A DNA stretch of 64,000 bases from JAIEPW01 sp964471915 (GCA_964471915.1 CAYYID010000022.1:1-64000), one strand, 5' to 3'; positions 23,645 to 33,465 are shown, counted from the stretch's first letter. A program made the numbers and translations. The notes: generated from the sequence alone by a model not told the origin.

Positions 23645-25045
23645 TTACTTGCGGCGCCACCGGACCCCGTCCTTGGTGTCTTCGAGGATCACGCCCTGCG
23701 CCTCCAGTTCTTTGCGGATCTCGTCGGCGCGCGCGAAGTTCTTCGCCTTCTTGGCCGCTGTCCGTTCGGCGACCAACTGGTCGATGGCGGCGTCGGCCAC
23801 GCCCGGCGCGCCGGCCGCCGGCCGCAGCACGTCGAAGATCGAATCGAACCGCGCCAGCAGCGCCCGCGCTCCGGCCACGTTCCCGGCCAGAAACTCGCCG
23901 GCATCCATCGCCGCGTTTGAGTCGCGCACGAACTCGAACACCGGACCCAAAGCTCCCGCCGTGTTCAGGTCGTCGTCCAGCGCCGCGTCGAAACGCTCCA
24001 GCGCTTCGCGGGCGCGCTGCGCCCAGGCGGGGTTTTCGCCCTCGCCGAACCGCGCGGTGTTCAGCCGCAGTTCGTAATTGCGCAGCCGGTCGATCGCCGT
24101 TTGGGCCGCCTTCAGGCCTTCGAACGTGAAGTTCAGCTTGTTCCGGTAGGGCACCGAGGCCAGCAGGTACCGGATCGCCTCCGGCGAATAGCCCTTGTCC
24201 AGCACATCGCGCAGCGTATAGAAATTGCCGAGCGACTTCGACATCTTCTGGGCGTCCACCAGCAGGTGCTCGGCGTGCAGCCAGTAGCGCACGAACGGCT
24301 TCCCGGTGATCCCCTCGGCCTGCGCGATCTCGTTTTCGTGGTGCGGAAAGGTCAGATCCACGCCGCCGGTGTGAATGTCCAGCGTGTCGCCGAGATACTT
24401 GCGCGCCATCGCTGAGCACTCGATGTGCCAGCCGGGGCGTCCCTCGCCGAAGGGCGTGGCCCACGCGGGCTCGCCGTCCTTCTTGGCTTTCCAGAGGACG
24501 AAATCGCGGGCGTCGTCCTTCTCGTACTCGTCGACATCCACGCGCGCGCCGGCCAGGTTACCGCTCAGGTTGATGTGGGACAGTCGCCCGTAGTGCGGAA
24601 ACGCCGAGATGCGGAAGTAGACGCTCCCTTCGCTCTTGTACGTCAGTCCGTTCTTCTCGAGCGCTTCAATGTCCGAGACCATCTCCGCGATGTGCTCGGT
24701 GGCCTTCACCACCTGCTCCGGCTTTTCGAGCCGGATCTTGGCGGTGTCCTCGAAGAACGCGTCCGTGTAGCGTCCGGTGAACTCGAAGATCGACTTGCCG
24801 GCGCGGTTCGCGTCCCGGATGATCTTGTCCTCGACGTCGGTGATGTTCATCACGTGGCGCAGCGTGTAGCCGCGCGCCCGCAGCCAGCGCCGCAGCACGT
24901 CCTGGAACGTGAAGGTCCGCAGGTTGCCGATGTGGACGTAGTTGTAGACGGTCGGTCCGCACGTGTACATCCGGACCTCGCGGCCGTGCAGCGGCACGAA
25001 GTCCTCGAGCCTCTGGGTCAGGGTGTTGTAGAAGCGCAGCGCCAT
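23645..25045 (-). CDS. cysS: Cysteinyl-tRNA synthetase
   Basis: 466 residues, class I aminoacyl-tRNA synthetase. The zinc-binding start MYTCGPTVYNYVHIGNLRTF contains the HIGN (HIGH-type) motif and the first Cys ligand. Further zinc ligands are in GWHIECSAMARKYLG and HHENEIAQAE, and KMSKSLGN is the second signature. The C-terminal helical DALR-like region is present. Length is normal. Probably cotranscribed with the downstream PLP enzyme. Confidence 0.97.
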   Translation of the reverse strand: MALRFYNTLTQRLEDFVPLHGREVRMYTCGPTVYNYVHIGNLRTFTFQDVLRRWLRARGYTLRHVMNITDVEDKIIRDANRAGKSIFEFTGRYTDAFFEDTAKIRLEKPEQVVKATEHIAEMVSDIEALEKNGLTYKSEGSVYFRISAFPHYGRLSHINLSGNLAGARVDVDEYEKDDARDFVLWKAKKDGEPAWATPFGEGRPGWHIECSAMARKYLGDTLDIHTGGVDLTFPHHENEIAQAEGITGKPFVRYWLHAEHLLVDAQKMSKSLGNFYTLRDVLDKGYSPEAIRYLLASVPYRNKLNFTFEGLKAAQTAIDRLRNYELRLNTARFGEGENPAWAQRAREALERFDAALDDDLNTAGALGPVFEFVRDSNAAMDAGEFLAGNVAGARALLARFDSIFDVLRPAAGAPGVADAAIDQLVAERTAAKKAKNFARADEIRKELEAQGVILEDTKDGVRWRRK

Positions 25046-25087
25046 ACGCGAGACGGAATCTCTCCATCCTAGCGCATGCGCCGCGCT

Positions 25088-26659
25088 CTACCGCAGCGAG
25101 CGTTCGAACCGCGGCGGCGAGGCCGTATCCGCGAACTCGAACCCCGTCAGGTACGCGAGCCGCAGGATCTTCTCCATCTTCCCGTAGTTGATCTTGTCCC
25201 ACGTGTCGGTCTGCTGGTGGTAATCCGGGTGGAAGCCCGTGAACCACCACAGCGCCGGAATGTCGCGCAGGATGAACGGATACTGGTCGCTGCGGAAGAA
25301 GACGTTCTGCGTCGCCTCGTCGTCCCACTTATAGCTGAGCCGCAGTCCCGCGAACTCGTTGTTGCGCTCCACCGCCGCCTTGTAGTCGGAGCTGTACTTC
25401 GTCGCCACCAGGTTCAGCTCGTTCGAGGTGTCCGCCGCGATCTCTATGGCGTTGCGCGTCGAGGCAATGTGCTCCTCGTTGCGGCCGATCATGTCGAAGT
25501 TGATCACCGCCCGCGTCGTCTCCAGGGGGCGCAGGGGGCGGGCCGCATAGTAGTAGGACCCCAACAACCCCCGCTCCTCCGCCGCGAACAGCACAAACAC
25601 CACCGTCCGCTTCGGCTTCCGCGGATTCGCCTGATAAGCCCGCGCCAGTTCCACCACGCCCACCGTGCCGGAACCGTCGTCGTCCGCTCCCGGGAAATAG
25701 CCGCCATCCGGCGCCGGACCGTCATGGTCGTAGTGCGCGCTGTAGAGAATGGTCTCGGCGCGCAGCGCCGGATCGCTGCCCTCGATCATGCCCGCGATGT
25801 TGTACGACAGCTTCCGGCGCCGCTCCGCCAGCACCTGGCGGACTTCCGCCGTCACGCCCAGCGCCAGCGGCTGCGGCTTCAGCGACGCGTCGATCTCCGT
25901 CTGCACGTCCGCGGCTTTCCGGCCCGACTTCGCGAACAGCGCCTCCCGCTGCTCCTCGCCCGCGGCGACGATCGGGATCCCGGGACCGCCCTCGGCCAGC
26001 GCCTGCGTGGCCAGGCGCGGCCGGCTCGCGGCATTGCCCCCGCCCGCCTTCGGCGGATCGGGACGCCGCGGCGCGTTCGGCGGCGGCAGCACGATGAGCG
26101 CCAGCGCGCCCCGCCGCTCCGCGTTCGCCACGCGCGCCGCGTTGTTCCGGTAGCGCGTCGCGCCCTTGCCGTTGAAGATCGACTTCGGATCCTGATCTTG
26201 CGGCTCGCCGTTGAACACCGCCACAATCTTGCCCCGCACGTCCAGCCCCGCGTAGTCGTCGTAGTTCAGCTCCGGCGCCGTGATCCCGTAGCCCGCAAAT
26301 ACCACCGGCGCCGACACCGAGATCTCCTGAGGGAACGAAACCGCCGACGCGAAGAACTTCCCCTCCACGCGCAGGCCCGTGGCCGCGCGATCCGAGCGGT
26401 ATTCAATCAGCGGCACCGGCTGCAGGAACGAGTTGCCCGCCACCGGCTTCAGCCCGATCTTCGCGAACTCGCTTGCCGCCCACTCGATCGCCACCTCGGA
26501 TCCCTTCTGCAGCGACAGCCTCCCCTCCAGCGCCGGCGACGCCAGGAACTTCAGATCCGTGCGCAGCCGCTCCTGCGAGATGTTCCGGAACCCGGCGAGC
26601 CGGTCGGCGGGTTGCGCCGCGGCGAGTCCCGCCAGGGCAAGAAAGCAGAAGGTCCGCAT
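25088..26659 (-). CDS. Secreted M28-family zinc aminopeptidase with PA domain
   Basis: 523 residues with a signal peptide (MRTFCFLALAGLAAAQ). Residues ~120-290 look like a protease-associated insert. The di-zinc M28 site is visible: SAHYDHDG (first His/Asp), GADDDGSGTVGVVELAR (bridging Asp), AAEERGLLGS (catalytic Glu-Glu), NFDMIGRN (Asp) and HPDYHQQTDT (last His). It should trim peptides in the periplasm or outside the cell. TACAAT lies 8 nt before the ATG and no Shine-Dalgarno is evident. Divergent from tgt with a 34-bp gap. Confidence 0.92.
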   Translation of the reverse strand: MRTFCFLALAGLAAAQPADRLAGFRNISQERLRTDLKFLASPALEGRLSLQKGSEVAIEWAASEFAKIGLKPVAGNSFLQPVPLIEYRSDRAATGLRVEGKFFASAVSFPQEISVSAPVVFAGYGITAPELNYDDYAGLDVRGKIVAVFNGEPQDQDPKSIFNGKGATRYRNNAARVANAERRGALALIVLPPPNAPRRPDPPKAGGGNAASRPRLATQALAEGGPGIPIVAAGEEQREALFAKSGRKAADVQTEIDASLKPQPLALGVTAEVRQVLAERRRKLSYNIAGMIEGSDPALRAETILYSAHYDHDGPAPDGGYFPGADDDGSGTVGVVELARAYQANPRKPKRTVVFVLFAAEERGLLGSYYYAARPLRPLETTRAVINFDMIGRNEEHIASTRNAIEIAADTSNELNLVATKYSSDYKAAVERNNEFAGLRLSYKWDDEATQNVFFRSDQYPFILRDIPALWWFTGFHPDYHQQTDTWDKINYGKMEKILRLAYLTGFEFADTASPPRFERSLR

Positions 26660-26667
26660 GGCCGGGT

Positions 26668-26673
26668 ATTGTA
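26668..26673 (-). promoter_or_regulatory. -10-like element TACAAT
   Basis: TACAAT on the minus strand ends 8 nt before the M28 peptidase ATG at 26659, again compatible with a leaderless transcript. Confidence 0.45.
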
Positions 26674-26679
26674 TCCGGT

Positions 26680-26685
26680 TACGCT
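26680..26685 (+). promoter_or_regulatory. -10-like element TACGCT
   Basis: TACGCT ends 8 nt before the GTG of tgt. The intervening AGAGAGAC is purine-rich and could also serve as a weak ribosome-binding site. Confidence 0.3.
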
Positions 26686-26693
26686 AGAGAGAC

Positions 26694-27842
<1,149 letters not shown>

Positions 27843-27866
27843 GCTTCGGAAACCCGGCTCTAACCC

Positions 27867-28190
27867 ATGCACTACAGCGCGTTTTTCCTGCTCCAATCGG
27901 CGCCCGCGCAACCGAGCCCGCTGCTCCAGTTCGCCCCTTTCGTTTTCATCATCGCGATCTTCTACTTCCTGGTCTTCATGCCCATGCAGCGGCAGAAGAA
28001 GCAGCAGCAGGAAATGCTCCGCAACTTGAAGAGCGGCGACACCGTGGTCACCACCGGCGGCATGGTGGGCACCATCCAGAACCTTACGGACGACACGGTG
28101 GTGCTCCGCGTCAAACCGGATAACCTCAAGTTGCAGTTCACCCGATCCGCCATCTCCGGACTCTTTCAAGAAGGAACGTCCGCCAAGTAA
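27867..28190 (+). CDS. yajC: Sec translocon accessory protein YajC
   Basis: 107 residues with one membrane segment (FAPFVFIIAIFYFLVFMPMQRQKKQQQ) followed by the small conserved YajC domain (LKSGDTVVTTGGMVGTI, VVLRVKPDNLKLQF). It lies between tgt and secD as in many genomes and would form part of the SecDF-YajC complex. Confidence 0.95.
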   Translation: MHYSAFFLLQSAPAQPSPLLQFAPFVFIIAIFYFLVFMPMQRQKKQQQEMLRNLKSGDTVVTTGGMVGTIQNLTDDTVVLRVKPDNLKLQFTRSAISGLFQEGTSAK

Positions 28191-28210
28191 TCTCCACTCT
28201 CAGGAATCAC

Positions 28211-29839
28211 ATGACCGGAAATCTCAGAGTACGCACGCTGATCACCGTCGCCATCGTGGTGGTCTGCATCATCGGCATCATCGGCTTGCCGACCTCGGTG
28301 GACCAGCTCAAGGAGAACCTGCAGCGCAACATCCGCCTGGGTCTCGATCTCAAGGGCGGCAGCCATCTGGTGCTGCAGGTCCAGTTGCAGGACGCCTTCA
28401 AAGCTGAAGCCGACACCGTCATCGACAGGCTGAAGGAACAGCTGAAGGAAGCGCGGGTGCCCGCCGCCGAGTTCGTGCGCAACGAACCCGCCAGCCTCGC
28501 CGACGCCGACAAGATCCAGATCGACGTCAAGGGCGTCGACGCCACCAAGGCCGGCGACTTCCGCACCGTCTTCAACGACAACTGGGGCCAGAACTGGCTG
28601 CTCACCTCGGTGAGCTCCACCGACTACCGGTTGACCATGAAGCCGACGGCGGCGCTGAAGCTCAAGCAGGACACCATCAACCAAACGCTCCACACCATTG
28701 AGAAGAAGATCAACGGTTTGGGTCTGGCCGAGTCCACCGTGCAGCCGCGCGGCCGCTCCGACGCCGAAGCCGAGCTGCTTGTGCAACTGCCCGGGGTCGA
28801 CGATCCCGCGCGCATCAAGCAGATCCTGAAGACCGCCGCGCTGCTCGAGCTCTTCGAGGTGAAGGAAGGTCCGTTCGGCACGCGCGAGGAAGCGCTGGCG
28901 AAGAACGGCGGCGTGCTGCCGCTGAACACCCAACTGGTGAAAGGCTCCGTGCGGGCCGGCGGCGCGGGCGGCGGAGGCTGGTGGCTGCTGGCCCGTTCCC
29001 CGGTGATCACGGGCCGCGATCTGCGCGACGCCCAGCCGCAGCGCGGCGAAATGCCCAACCAGTGGGAAACGACCTTCGTGCTGACGCAGGACGCGGCCAA
29101 GCGCTTCGAGCGCTTCACCGAAGCCAACGTCAACAACCGGCTCGCGATCGTGCTCGACAAGGTTGTGCTCAGCGCCCCGACCATTCAGTCGAAGATCTCG
29201 GACTCCGGCCGCATCACCGGCGCCGCCAACGCTGAAGAGGCCTCCGACCTCGCGCTGAACCTCCGCGCCGGCTCCCTGCCGGCGTCCGTCGAATATCTTC
29301 AGGAACTGAGCGTCGGTCCCTCGCTCGGCAACGACTCGATCCGCAGCGGGCTGCTGGCCGGCGTCATCGGGCTGGTCGCCGTCGTGGTCGTCATGCTCCT
29401 CTATTACAAGAAGGCGGGCATCAATGCGACCCTCGCGCTGATCCTCAACGCCGTGATCCTGATCGCCGCCCTGTCCTACGCCAACGCCGTGCTCACCCTG
29501 CCCGGCATCGCCGGCATTATCTTGCTCATCGGTATGGCTGTGGACTCCAACGTTCTGATCTTTGAACGCATCCGCGAGGAACTCCGCGGCGGCAAGGCCC
29601 CCGGGGCCGCCGTCTCCGCGGGTTTCTCCCGCGCGTTCCTCACCATCATCGATACGCACGTCACCACCGTGGTGTCGTGTGCGTTTCTCTTCATCTTTGG
29701 AACTTCCGCGGTGCGGGGCTTCGCGGTCACGCTGGTGATCGGACTCATCGCGAATATCTTTACGGCCGTCTTCACGTCGAAGCTGATCTTCGACTGGGAA
29801 CTGTCTGGAAATAAACAGGTTAAGGCCTTGAGTATCTAG
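28211..29839 (+). CDS. secD: Protein-export membrane protein SecD
   Basis: 542 residues. There is a first membrane helix at residues ~8-27, then GLDLKGGSHLVLQV starting the P1 periplasmic region. The C-terminal part has five further helices with DSIRSGLLAGVIGL, the TM4-like LPGIAGIILLIGMAVDSNVLIFERIREE block and a final helix ending in DW. SecD with SecF uses the proton gradient to help pull exported proteins through. AGGAA precedes the ATG. A promoter for secF follows immediately. Confidence 0.97.
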   Translation: MTGNLRVRTLITVAIVVVCIIGIIGLPTSVDQLKENLQRNIRLGLDLKGGSHLVLQVQLQDAFKAEADTVIDRLKEQLKEARVPAAEFVRNEPASLADADKIQIDVKGVDATKAGDFRTVFNDNWGQNWLLTSVSSTDYRLTMKPTAALKLKQDTINQTLHTIEKKINGLGLAESTVQPRGRSDAEAELLVQLPGVDDPARIKQILKTAALLELFEVKEGPFGTREEALAKNGGVLPLNTQLVKGSVRAGGAGGGGWWLLARSPVITGRDLRDAQPQRGEMPNQWETTFVLTQDAAKRFERFTEANVNNRLAIVLDKVVLSAPTIQSKISDSGRITGAANAEEASDLALNLRAGSLPASVEYLQELSVGPSLGNDSIRSGLLAGVIGLVAVVVVMLLYYKKAGINATLALILNAVILIAALSYANAVLTLPGIAGIILLIGMAVDSNVLIFERIREELRGGKAPGAAVSAGFSRAFLTIIDTHVTTVVSCAFLFIFGTSAVRGFAVTLVIGLIANIFTAVFTSKLIFDWELSGNKQVKALSI

Positions 29840-29852
29840 TGCGCGGGCGCGG

Positions 29853-29880
29853 TTGACGCCCGGGTGGGAACTGTTATACT
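29853..29880 (+). promoter_or_regulatory. secF promoter (TTGACG-16-TATACT)
   Basis: TTGACG (29853-29858) and TATACT (29875-29880) are 16 nt apart, one of the best sigma70-type matches in the window. Transcription would start near 29887, leaving a leader of about 110 nt before secF. The leader contains a 32-codon ORF. Confidence 0.65.
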
Positions 29881-29893
29881 ATCCGGGTTCTTC

Positions 29894-29992
29894 ATGCGCC
29901 GCGCAAATGACTCAGGGTTGGATCGTAGACAACAGATTCGGGAACTTTCTGAGGACCGCCGGTGTCTGAACCTCAAAGCGCCGGCCATGTAA
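29894..29992 (+). other. Leader ORF (32 codons) upstream of secF, possibly coding
   Basis: An ATG 13 nt after the TATACT box opens a frame ending in KAPAM and a TAA, 6 nt before the secF ATG. The peptide is charged and not hydrophobic, with codons (AAT, TCA, AGA, TCT) unlike neighbouring genes, so it may be only untranslated leader. Its place before a Sec gene recalls secretion-monitoring leaders such as SecM or VemP, but no arrest motif is recognised. Confidence 0.25.
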
Positions 29993-29998
29993 GGTTGC

Positions 29999-31219
29999 AT
30001 GGAGCTATTTCGAGATACTAAGTTCGACTTCCTGGGCAAGAAATGGCCCTTCATCATCGCGTCGCTGGTGTTGACGGCGGCGGGACTGGTGAGCCTCGTC
30101 ATCAAGGGCGGGCCCCGCTATGGCATTGATTTCAAAGGCGGTACGAACATCTACGTCCGCTTCGCCCAAGAGCCGCCGGTCGAGAAGATCCGCTCCGCGG
30201 TAGCCGCCAAGATCCCCGGCGAGATCTCGGTGCAGCAGATCACCGGCAAGCCCGAGGTGCTCATCGGCACCGAGACCCGGGACGCGAAGGAACTCAACGA
30301 GAACCGCCAGATCCTGGTGGATACCCTCACCGAGACTTTCGGTGAAAAGACCGGGAAGATGGACCTGAACAACACCGGGACCGACGCGATGGCGCAGCGC
30401 CTGCGCCCCGCGTTCGCCAACGCCGGCATCTCGTATTCTGAAGACGACCTGGCGAACGTCGCCAAGGGCATTTCGGGCTTCCGGGCTTCCACCGGCGGCA
30501 TCATCCGGAACTTTGACGACCTGAAGGGTGTCAATGGCGTGACGCCCCAAATGATCGACGTAATCAAGAAGGAAGCCTACCTGGCGCCGTTCACGATCCT
30601 GCAGGCCGACGTGGTCGGTCCGAAGGTCGGCGGCGAGTTGCGCCAGCAGGCGGTGCTCGCTACGCTGTACGCGCTGGCGGGGATGCTGGTGTATGTGGCG
30701 TTCCGCTTCGAGTGGATTTACGGCGTGGCGGCGGTGATCGCCGTGTTCCACGACACGATCATCACCATCGGGCTGTTCTCGCTCTTCGACAAGGCGATCG
30801 ACCTCACCGTGGTGGCGGCGCTGCTGACCCTGGTCGGCTACTCGATGAACGACACGATCGTCATCTTCGACCGGATCCGCGAGAACCTCAAGGAGCACCG
30901 GCGCGGCAGCTTTTACGAGCTGGTGAACGCCTCGATCAACCAGACCCTGAGCCGGACCATTCTGGCCGCGGGCCTGACGTTCCTGTCGGCGGTCGCGTTG
31001 TGGCTGTTCGGCGGTCCAGTGCTAAATGGCTTCTCGTTCGCTCTAGTAGTTGGAATCTTGGTGGGAACGTACTCTTCCATTTTCATCGCGAGCCCGATCC
31101 TGATATTCTGGCAGGACCTCGTGGAGAGCCGGAAGAAGACCGCGGTGGCTCCGGCCGCCTCCGGTGCGTCTGCGGAGCGCCGGGAAGGCAAGCGGGAGAA
31201 GGCAAAAGTTACGCGCTGA
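29999..31219 (+). CDS. secF: Protein-export membrane protein SecF
   Basis: 406 residues. A first helix (WPFIIASLVLTAAGLVSLVI) is followed by YGIDFKGGTNIYVRF, the SecF signature, and a long periplasmic region. Five more helices include FRFEWIYGVAAVIAVFHDTIITIG, LLTLVGYSMNDTIVIFDRIRENL and the last helix block. The periplasmic part is longer than in E. coli SecF. It has its own promoter and leader, separate from secD. Confidence 0.96.
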   Translation: MELFRDTKFDFLGKKWPFIIASLVLTAAGLVSLVIKGGPRYGIDFKGGTNIYVRFAQEPPVEKIRSAVAAKIPGEISVQQITGKPEVLIGTETRDAKELNENRQILVDTLTETFGEKTGKMDLNNTGTDAMAQRLRPAFANAGISYSEDDLANVAKGISGFRASTGGIIRNFDDLKGVNGVTPQMIDVIKKEAYLAPFTILQADVVGPKVGGELRQQAVLATLYALAGMLVYVAFRFEWIYGVAAVIAVFHDTIITIGLFSLFDKAIDLTVVAALLTLVGYSMNDTIVIFDRIRENLKEHRRGSFYELVNASINQTLSRTILAAGLTFLSAVALWLFGGPVLNGFSFALVVGILVGTYSSIFIASPILIFWQDLVESRKKTAVAPAASGASAERREGKREKAKVTR

Positions 31220-31226
31220 AACGACC

Positions 31227-31244
31227 GGACCGCACGGGCGGTCC
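31227..31244 (+). other. Hairpin between secF and tonB
   Basis: GGACCGC (31227-31233) and GCGGTCC (31238-31244) form a perfect 7-bp stem with an ACGG loop, 7 nt after the secF stop. No T-run follows, so it is at best a weak terminator. Confidence 0.35.
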
Positions 31245-31272
31245 CGAAGACTCGGGTGTGGGAGGATAGGCG

Positions 31273-32031
31273 ATGTTCGAGCAATCCTTAGTGGACGGCA
31301 CCGGGAAAACCAATAAGTCCTGGACCGTGCTGCTGTCCTTCGTCGGGCAGATCGCATTCATCATTGTGGCGATCCTGATCCCGCTGATTTACACGGATAC
31401 TTTGCCGCGCGCGACGCTGACCAGCTTCCTGGTGGCGCCGCCGCCGCCGCCCCCGCCGCCGCCGCCGCCGCCGGCCGCGGCGCCGGTGAAGATCCAGAAG
31501 GTGGCGCCGCGCCAGTTCGACGCCGGCCGCCTGATGGCTCCCAAGCAGATCCCTAAAGAGATCGCGATGATCAAGGAAGAGGACATGCCTCCTCCGTCGG
31601 CGGCTGCGGGCGTGGTCGGTGGCGTGCCGGGCGGCGTGCCCGGCGGGACGCCGGGCGGCGTCATCGGCGGCATCATCGGCGGCATTCCAGCGGCGGCTCC
31701 TCCGCCTCCGAAAGTCGAGCAGCCCAAGCCGGTCACCCCCCAGCGCATCCGCGTCGGCGGCAACGTCCAGCAGGCGAACCTGATCCGGCGCATCACGCCG
31801 CAGTATCCGCCGCTCGCCAAGCAGGCCCGTATTCAGGGCACCGTCCGCTTCACCGCCGTTATCGGCAAGGACGGCACCATTCAGAATCTGCAGCTCATCA
31901 CCGGCCACCCGTTGCTGGTGCAGGCCGCGCAGGACGCCGTGAAGCAGTGGCTCTACAAGCCGACCCTGCTGAACGGCGAACCCGTCGAAGTGGTTACCAC
32001 CATCGACGTCAACTTCACTTTGAGTCAGTAA
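31273..32031 (+). CDS. tonB: Energy transducer TonB
   Basis: 252 residues. A single N-terminal helix (VLLSFVGQIAFIIVAILIPLIY) is followed by a run of 12 consecutive prolines, Gly/Pro-rich spacers (GGVPGGVPGGTPGGV) and a C-terminal TonB domain (LIRRITPQYPPLAKQARIQGTVRFTAVIGKDGTI, AAQDAVKQWLYKPTLLNGEPVEVVTTIDVNF). It transmits the proton-motive force to outer-membrane receptors such as those at 56-64 kb. GGAGG lies at normal spacing before the ATG. The end of the gene is part of a 14-bp tandem repeat. Confidence 0.96.
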   Translation: MFEQSLVDGTGKTNKSWTVLLSFVGQIAFIIVAILIPLIYTDTLPRATLTSFLVAPPPPPPPPPPPPAAAPVKIQKVAPRQFDAGRLMAPKQIPKEIAMIKEEDMPPPSAAAGVVGGVPGGVPGGTPGGVIGGIIGGIPAAAPPPPKVEQPKPVTPQRIRVGGNVQQANLIRRITPQYPPLAKQARIQGTVRFTAVIGKDGTIQNLQLITGHPLLVQAAQDAVKQWLYKPTLLNGEPVEVVTTIDVNFTLSQ

Positions 32032-32058
32032 CTTTGAGTCAGTAACTTTGAGTTAGAA
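32017..32058 (+). repeat. 14-bp tandem repeat, three copies, spanning the tonB stop codon
   Basis: ACTTTGAGTCAGTA occurs at 32017-32030 and 32031-32044, with a third diverged copy ACTTTGAGTTAGAA at 32045-32058. The first copy holds the last codons and the TAA overlaps its end; later copies are untranslated. It looks like a replication-slippage expansion. Confidence 0.85.
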
Positions 32059-32155
32059 ACAAGGCAGTAGAGGGTTTGGAGGCGTGTCCGGGCCAAGCCT
32101 CCGGTCCGGGCGCTCCGCTAAGGGTAGACACCAATTCAACTCGCAGGAGATAACG

Positions 32156-32893
32156 ATGCTTTTACAGTTGCAGGTTTGGGCTTTCTTCCTCCTCCAGGAA
32201 GGTCAAATTGGATGGGATCCGCGGTCGCTCTGGAACCAGATGGGTTTTCTGGCCAAGGCGGTCGTCGTCATTCTGTTCCTCATGTCGGCGTGGTCGATCG
32301 GCGTCATGATCGACCGTCTGCTGGCCTATAACGCCGCGCGCAAGCAGTCGCGGCTGTTCGCTCCGGCGGTCGCGGGCGCGCTGAAGGACGGCAAGCTCGA
32401 CGAAGCCATCAAGATCGCCGACCGCTATCCGAAGAGCCACTTGGCCAAGGTCGTGGTCGCGGGGCTGCAGGAATTCCGGGCGCACGAACTTTCCACCGAG
32501 ATTCCGGGTGAGAAGATCGAAGCCTCGGGCCGCGCCCTCGAGCGCGCGGAAGCCATCGTGCACGCGGAAATGAAGCGCGGCGTGTCCTCGCTCGCCACTA
32601 TCGGCTCCACCGGTCCCTTCGTGGGCCTGTTCGGCACGGTCGTCGGCATCATCAACGCGTTCAAGGGCATCTCGACCGAAAAGTCGACCGGTCTCGGCGC
32701 CGTCGCGGGCGGTATCTCGGAAGCGCTGGTGACCACCGCGATCGGCCTGTTCGTCGCCATCCCGGCCGTGTGGATGTTCAACTACTTCACGAACCGCATC
32801 GAAGCGTTCGACGTCGAGATGGGCAACTCGTCGAGCGAGCTGATCGACTACTTCCTGAAGCGGTCGCAGCGCGCCGGCGCGGCGAAGGGCTGA
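32156..32893 (+). CDS. exbB: MotA/TolQ/ExbB proton channel protein (ExbB)
   Basis: 245 residues. The ATG at 32156 has GGAGA 5 nt upstream, preferred over a longer frame from 32084. Three membrane helices: one at residues ~35-60 (AKAVVVILFLMSAWSIGVMIDRL) and two after ~140 (IGSTGPFVGLFGTVVGIINAF; GISEALVTTAIGLFVAIPAVWMFNYF), the conserved ExbB/TolQ pair containing the pore. With ExbD it forms the motor for TonB, encoded immediately upstream. A strong hairpin separates it from exbD. Confidence 0.95.
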   Translation: MLLQLQVWAFFLLQEGQIGWDPRSLWNQMGFLAKAVVVILFLMSAWSIGVMIDRLLAYNAARKQSRLFAPAVAGALKDGKLDEAIKIADRYPKSHLAKVVVAGLQEFRAHELSTEIPGEKIEASGRALERAEAIVHAEMKRGVSSLATIGSTGPFVGLFGTVVGIINAFKGISTEKSTGLGAVAGGISEALVTTAIGLFVAIPAVWMFNYFTNRIEAFDVEMGNSSSELIDYFLKRSQRAGAAKG

Positions 32894-32921
32894 GTCCGGT
32901 CCGGATCGCGAGTTGAATGGG

Positions 32922-32953
32922 TTCCGGCCCGGAGGCCTCCCTCCGGGCCGGAA
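32922..32953 (+). other. 14-bp perfect intercistronic hairpin between exbB and exbD
   Basis: TTCCGGCCCGGAGG (32922-32935) is exactly complementary to CCTCCGGGCCGGAA (32940-32953) with a CCTC loop. No T-tract follows; the exbD ribosome-binding site (GAGAGAAGG) begins at once. Such a stem can protect or partly terminate the upstream message and so set the ExbB:ExbD ratio. Confidence 0.7.
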
Positions 32954-32970
32954 AAGAGAGAAGGAAAGCT

Positions 32971-33432
32971 ATGCGGAAATTGAAGAATCCGAAAGCCCCG
33001 CCCGTGGTTTCCGACATCAACGTCACCCCCATGGTGGACGTGATGCTCGTGATGCTCATCATCTTCATGGTGATCACGCCGCTGCTCTCCAAGGGCGTCA
33101 GCGTGGACATGTCGAAGACCAAGAACCCGATCGCCATGCAGGCCGCCGACAAGGAAGACGCCGTGCTGGTCGCGGTGACGCGCGACGGGCGTGTGTTCCT
33201 GAGCCCCGGCAACGCGCAGCTCAAACCCGAGGATCTCCCGAACAAGGTGAAGGACCTGCTGACCAACAAGCTCGACAAGACGGTCTACATCAAGAGCGAC
33301 CGCCGGGCCAAGTACTCCGTGGTCACCGACGTGGTGGACAATCTGCGGGCGGCGGGCGTGGACCAGTTGGGTCTGCTCACCGAGCAGCTCAAGGGCAAGG
33401 GCAGCGAAGAGAAGAAAGAGGGCGGCGCCTAA
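32971..33432 (+). CDS. exbD: ExbD/TolR-family protein (first copy)
   Basis: 153 residues from the ATG at 32971, with an AGAGAAGGAAAG purine tract before it. Short cytoplasmic N-terminus, then the ExbD signature INVTPMVDVMLVMLIIFMVITPLLS, where the Asp of the single helix carries protons, then a periplasmic TolR-like domain (VAVTRDGRVFLSPG, VYIKSDRRAKYSVVTDVVDNLRAAG). It pairs with the upstream ExbB. Confidence 0.95.
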   Translation: MRKLKNPKAPPVVSDINVTPMVDVMLVMLIIFMVITPLLSKGVSVDMSKTKNPIAMQAADKEDAVLVAVTRDGRVFLSPGNAQLKPEDLPNKVKDLLTNKLDKTVYIKSDRRAKYSVVTDVVDNLRAAGVDQLGLLTEQLKGKGSEEKKEGGA

Positions 33433-33465
33433 GCCGTTCGCACAAGGAAAGCTGAGGAACTCGCT

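Noticed and set aside
31433..31490. CCG-rich run in tonB as a microsatellite of interest
   Set aside because: It simply encodes the proline spacer expected in TonB.
32078..32102. GGAGGC/GCCTCC inverted repeat upstream of exbB as a terminator
   Set aside because: A 6-bp stem with a 13-nt loop and no T-run inside a GC-rich leader; too weak.
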